Shown here piece after piece: positions 14,579-17,010 of a stretch of DNA of 17,010 nucleotides. The notes under the pieces are model-generated. The model saw only the letters and a program-made list of their open reading frames with translations. It searched no databases and had not been told where the DNA came from. Each line of letters begins with the position of its first letter. The stretch's first letter is position 1. Source of the DNA: PALSA-911 sp037442565 (GTDB taxonomy: Bacteria; Pseudomonadota; Alphaproteobacteria; Acetobacterales; Acetobacteraceae); contig JBBIQA010000091.1 in NCBI GenBank assembly GCA_037442565.1, positions 1-17,010 on the forward strand, read 5' to 3'. The translations under genes and the position numbers were made by a program.

Positions 14579-17010
<2,432 letters not shown>

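Overview
The window is chromosomal DNA from a high-GC alphaproteobacterium. Two things suggest the Rhodospirillales/Acetobacteraceae region of that class: the ppi-argJ-Nudix cluster divergent from secA, and the protein sequences themselves. The taxonomic placement is inference from gene order and sequence style; no database was searched. No rRNA, tRNA, CRISPR array, insertion sequence or phage gene was seen, and no block has base or codon use unlike its neighbours.

Layout. (1) Positions 1-3818, minus strand: a dipeptide/oligopeptide-type ABC importer in the order binding protein, DppB-like permease, DppC-like permease, ATPase. The last three are joined by ATGA stop/start overlaps, and the ATPase runs off the left edge. 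(2) Positions 4094-5080, plus strand: a zinc-dependent succinylglutamate desuccinylase/aspartoacylase-like hydrolase, divergent from the importer. The pair looks like an uptake-plus-deacylation module for an N-acylated amino acid or peptide (inference). (3) Positions 5043-9975, minus strand: a multidrug efflux locus made of a TetR repressor, an HlyD-type lipoprotein adaptor and a TriC/AcrB-like RND pump, with no outer-membrane channel gene in view. The pump gene overlaps the hydrolase gene tail-to-tail by 38 bp.

(4) Positions 10043-14253, minus strand: a housekeeping run of parvulin-type peptidyl-prolyl isomerase, argJ (ornithine acetyltransferase), a GNAT-Nudix fusion, and a short CinA-like molybdopterin-binding-domain protein. 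(5) Positions 14579-17010, plus strand: secA, cut by the right edge, divergent from the isomerase gene across a 325-bp intergenic region that holds a promoter candidate for each side.

The most informative new observation is regulatory. The promoters of tetR and of the adaptor gene each contain the same 22-bp partial palindrome (TGAYRA-N10-TCRTCA). In both it lies between a -35 and a -10 hexamer spaced 17 bp, starting one base into the -35 and ending against the -10. This predicts a TetR operator used twice. It also predicts that tetR mRNA is essentially leaderless. I found no convincing wholly new system; most genes are recognisable families. The points worth a second look are the twin operators, the acetyltransferase-Nudix fusion beside argJ and a CinA-like domain, and a substituted glycine in the coupling (EAA) loop of one ABC permease.
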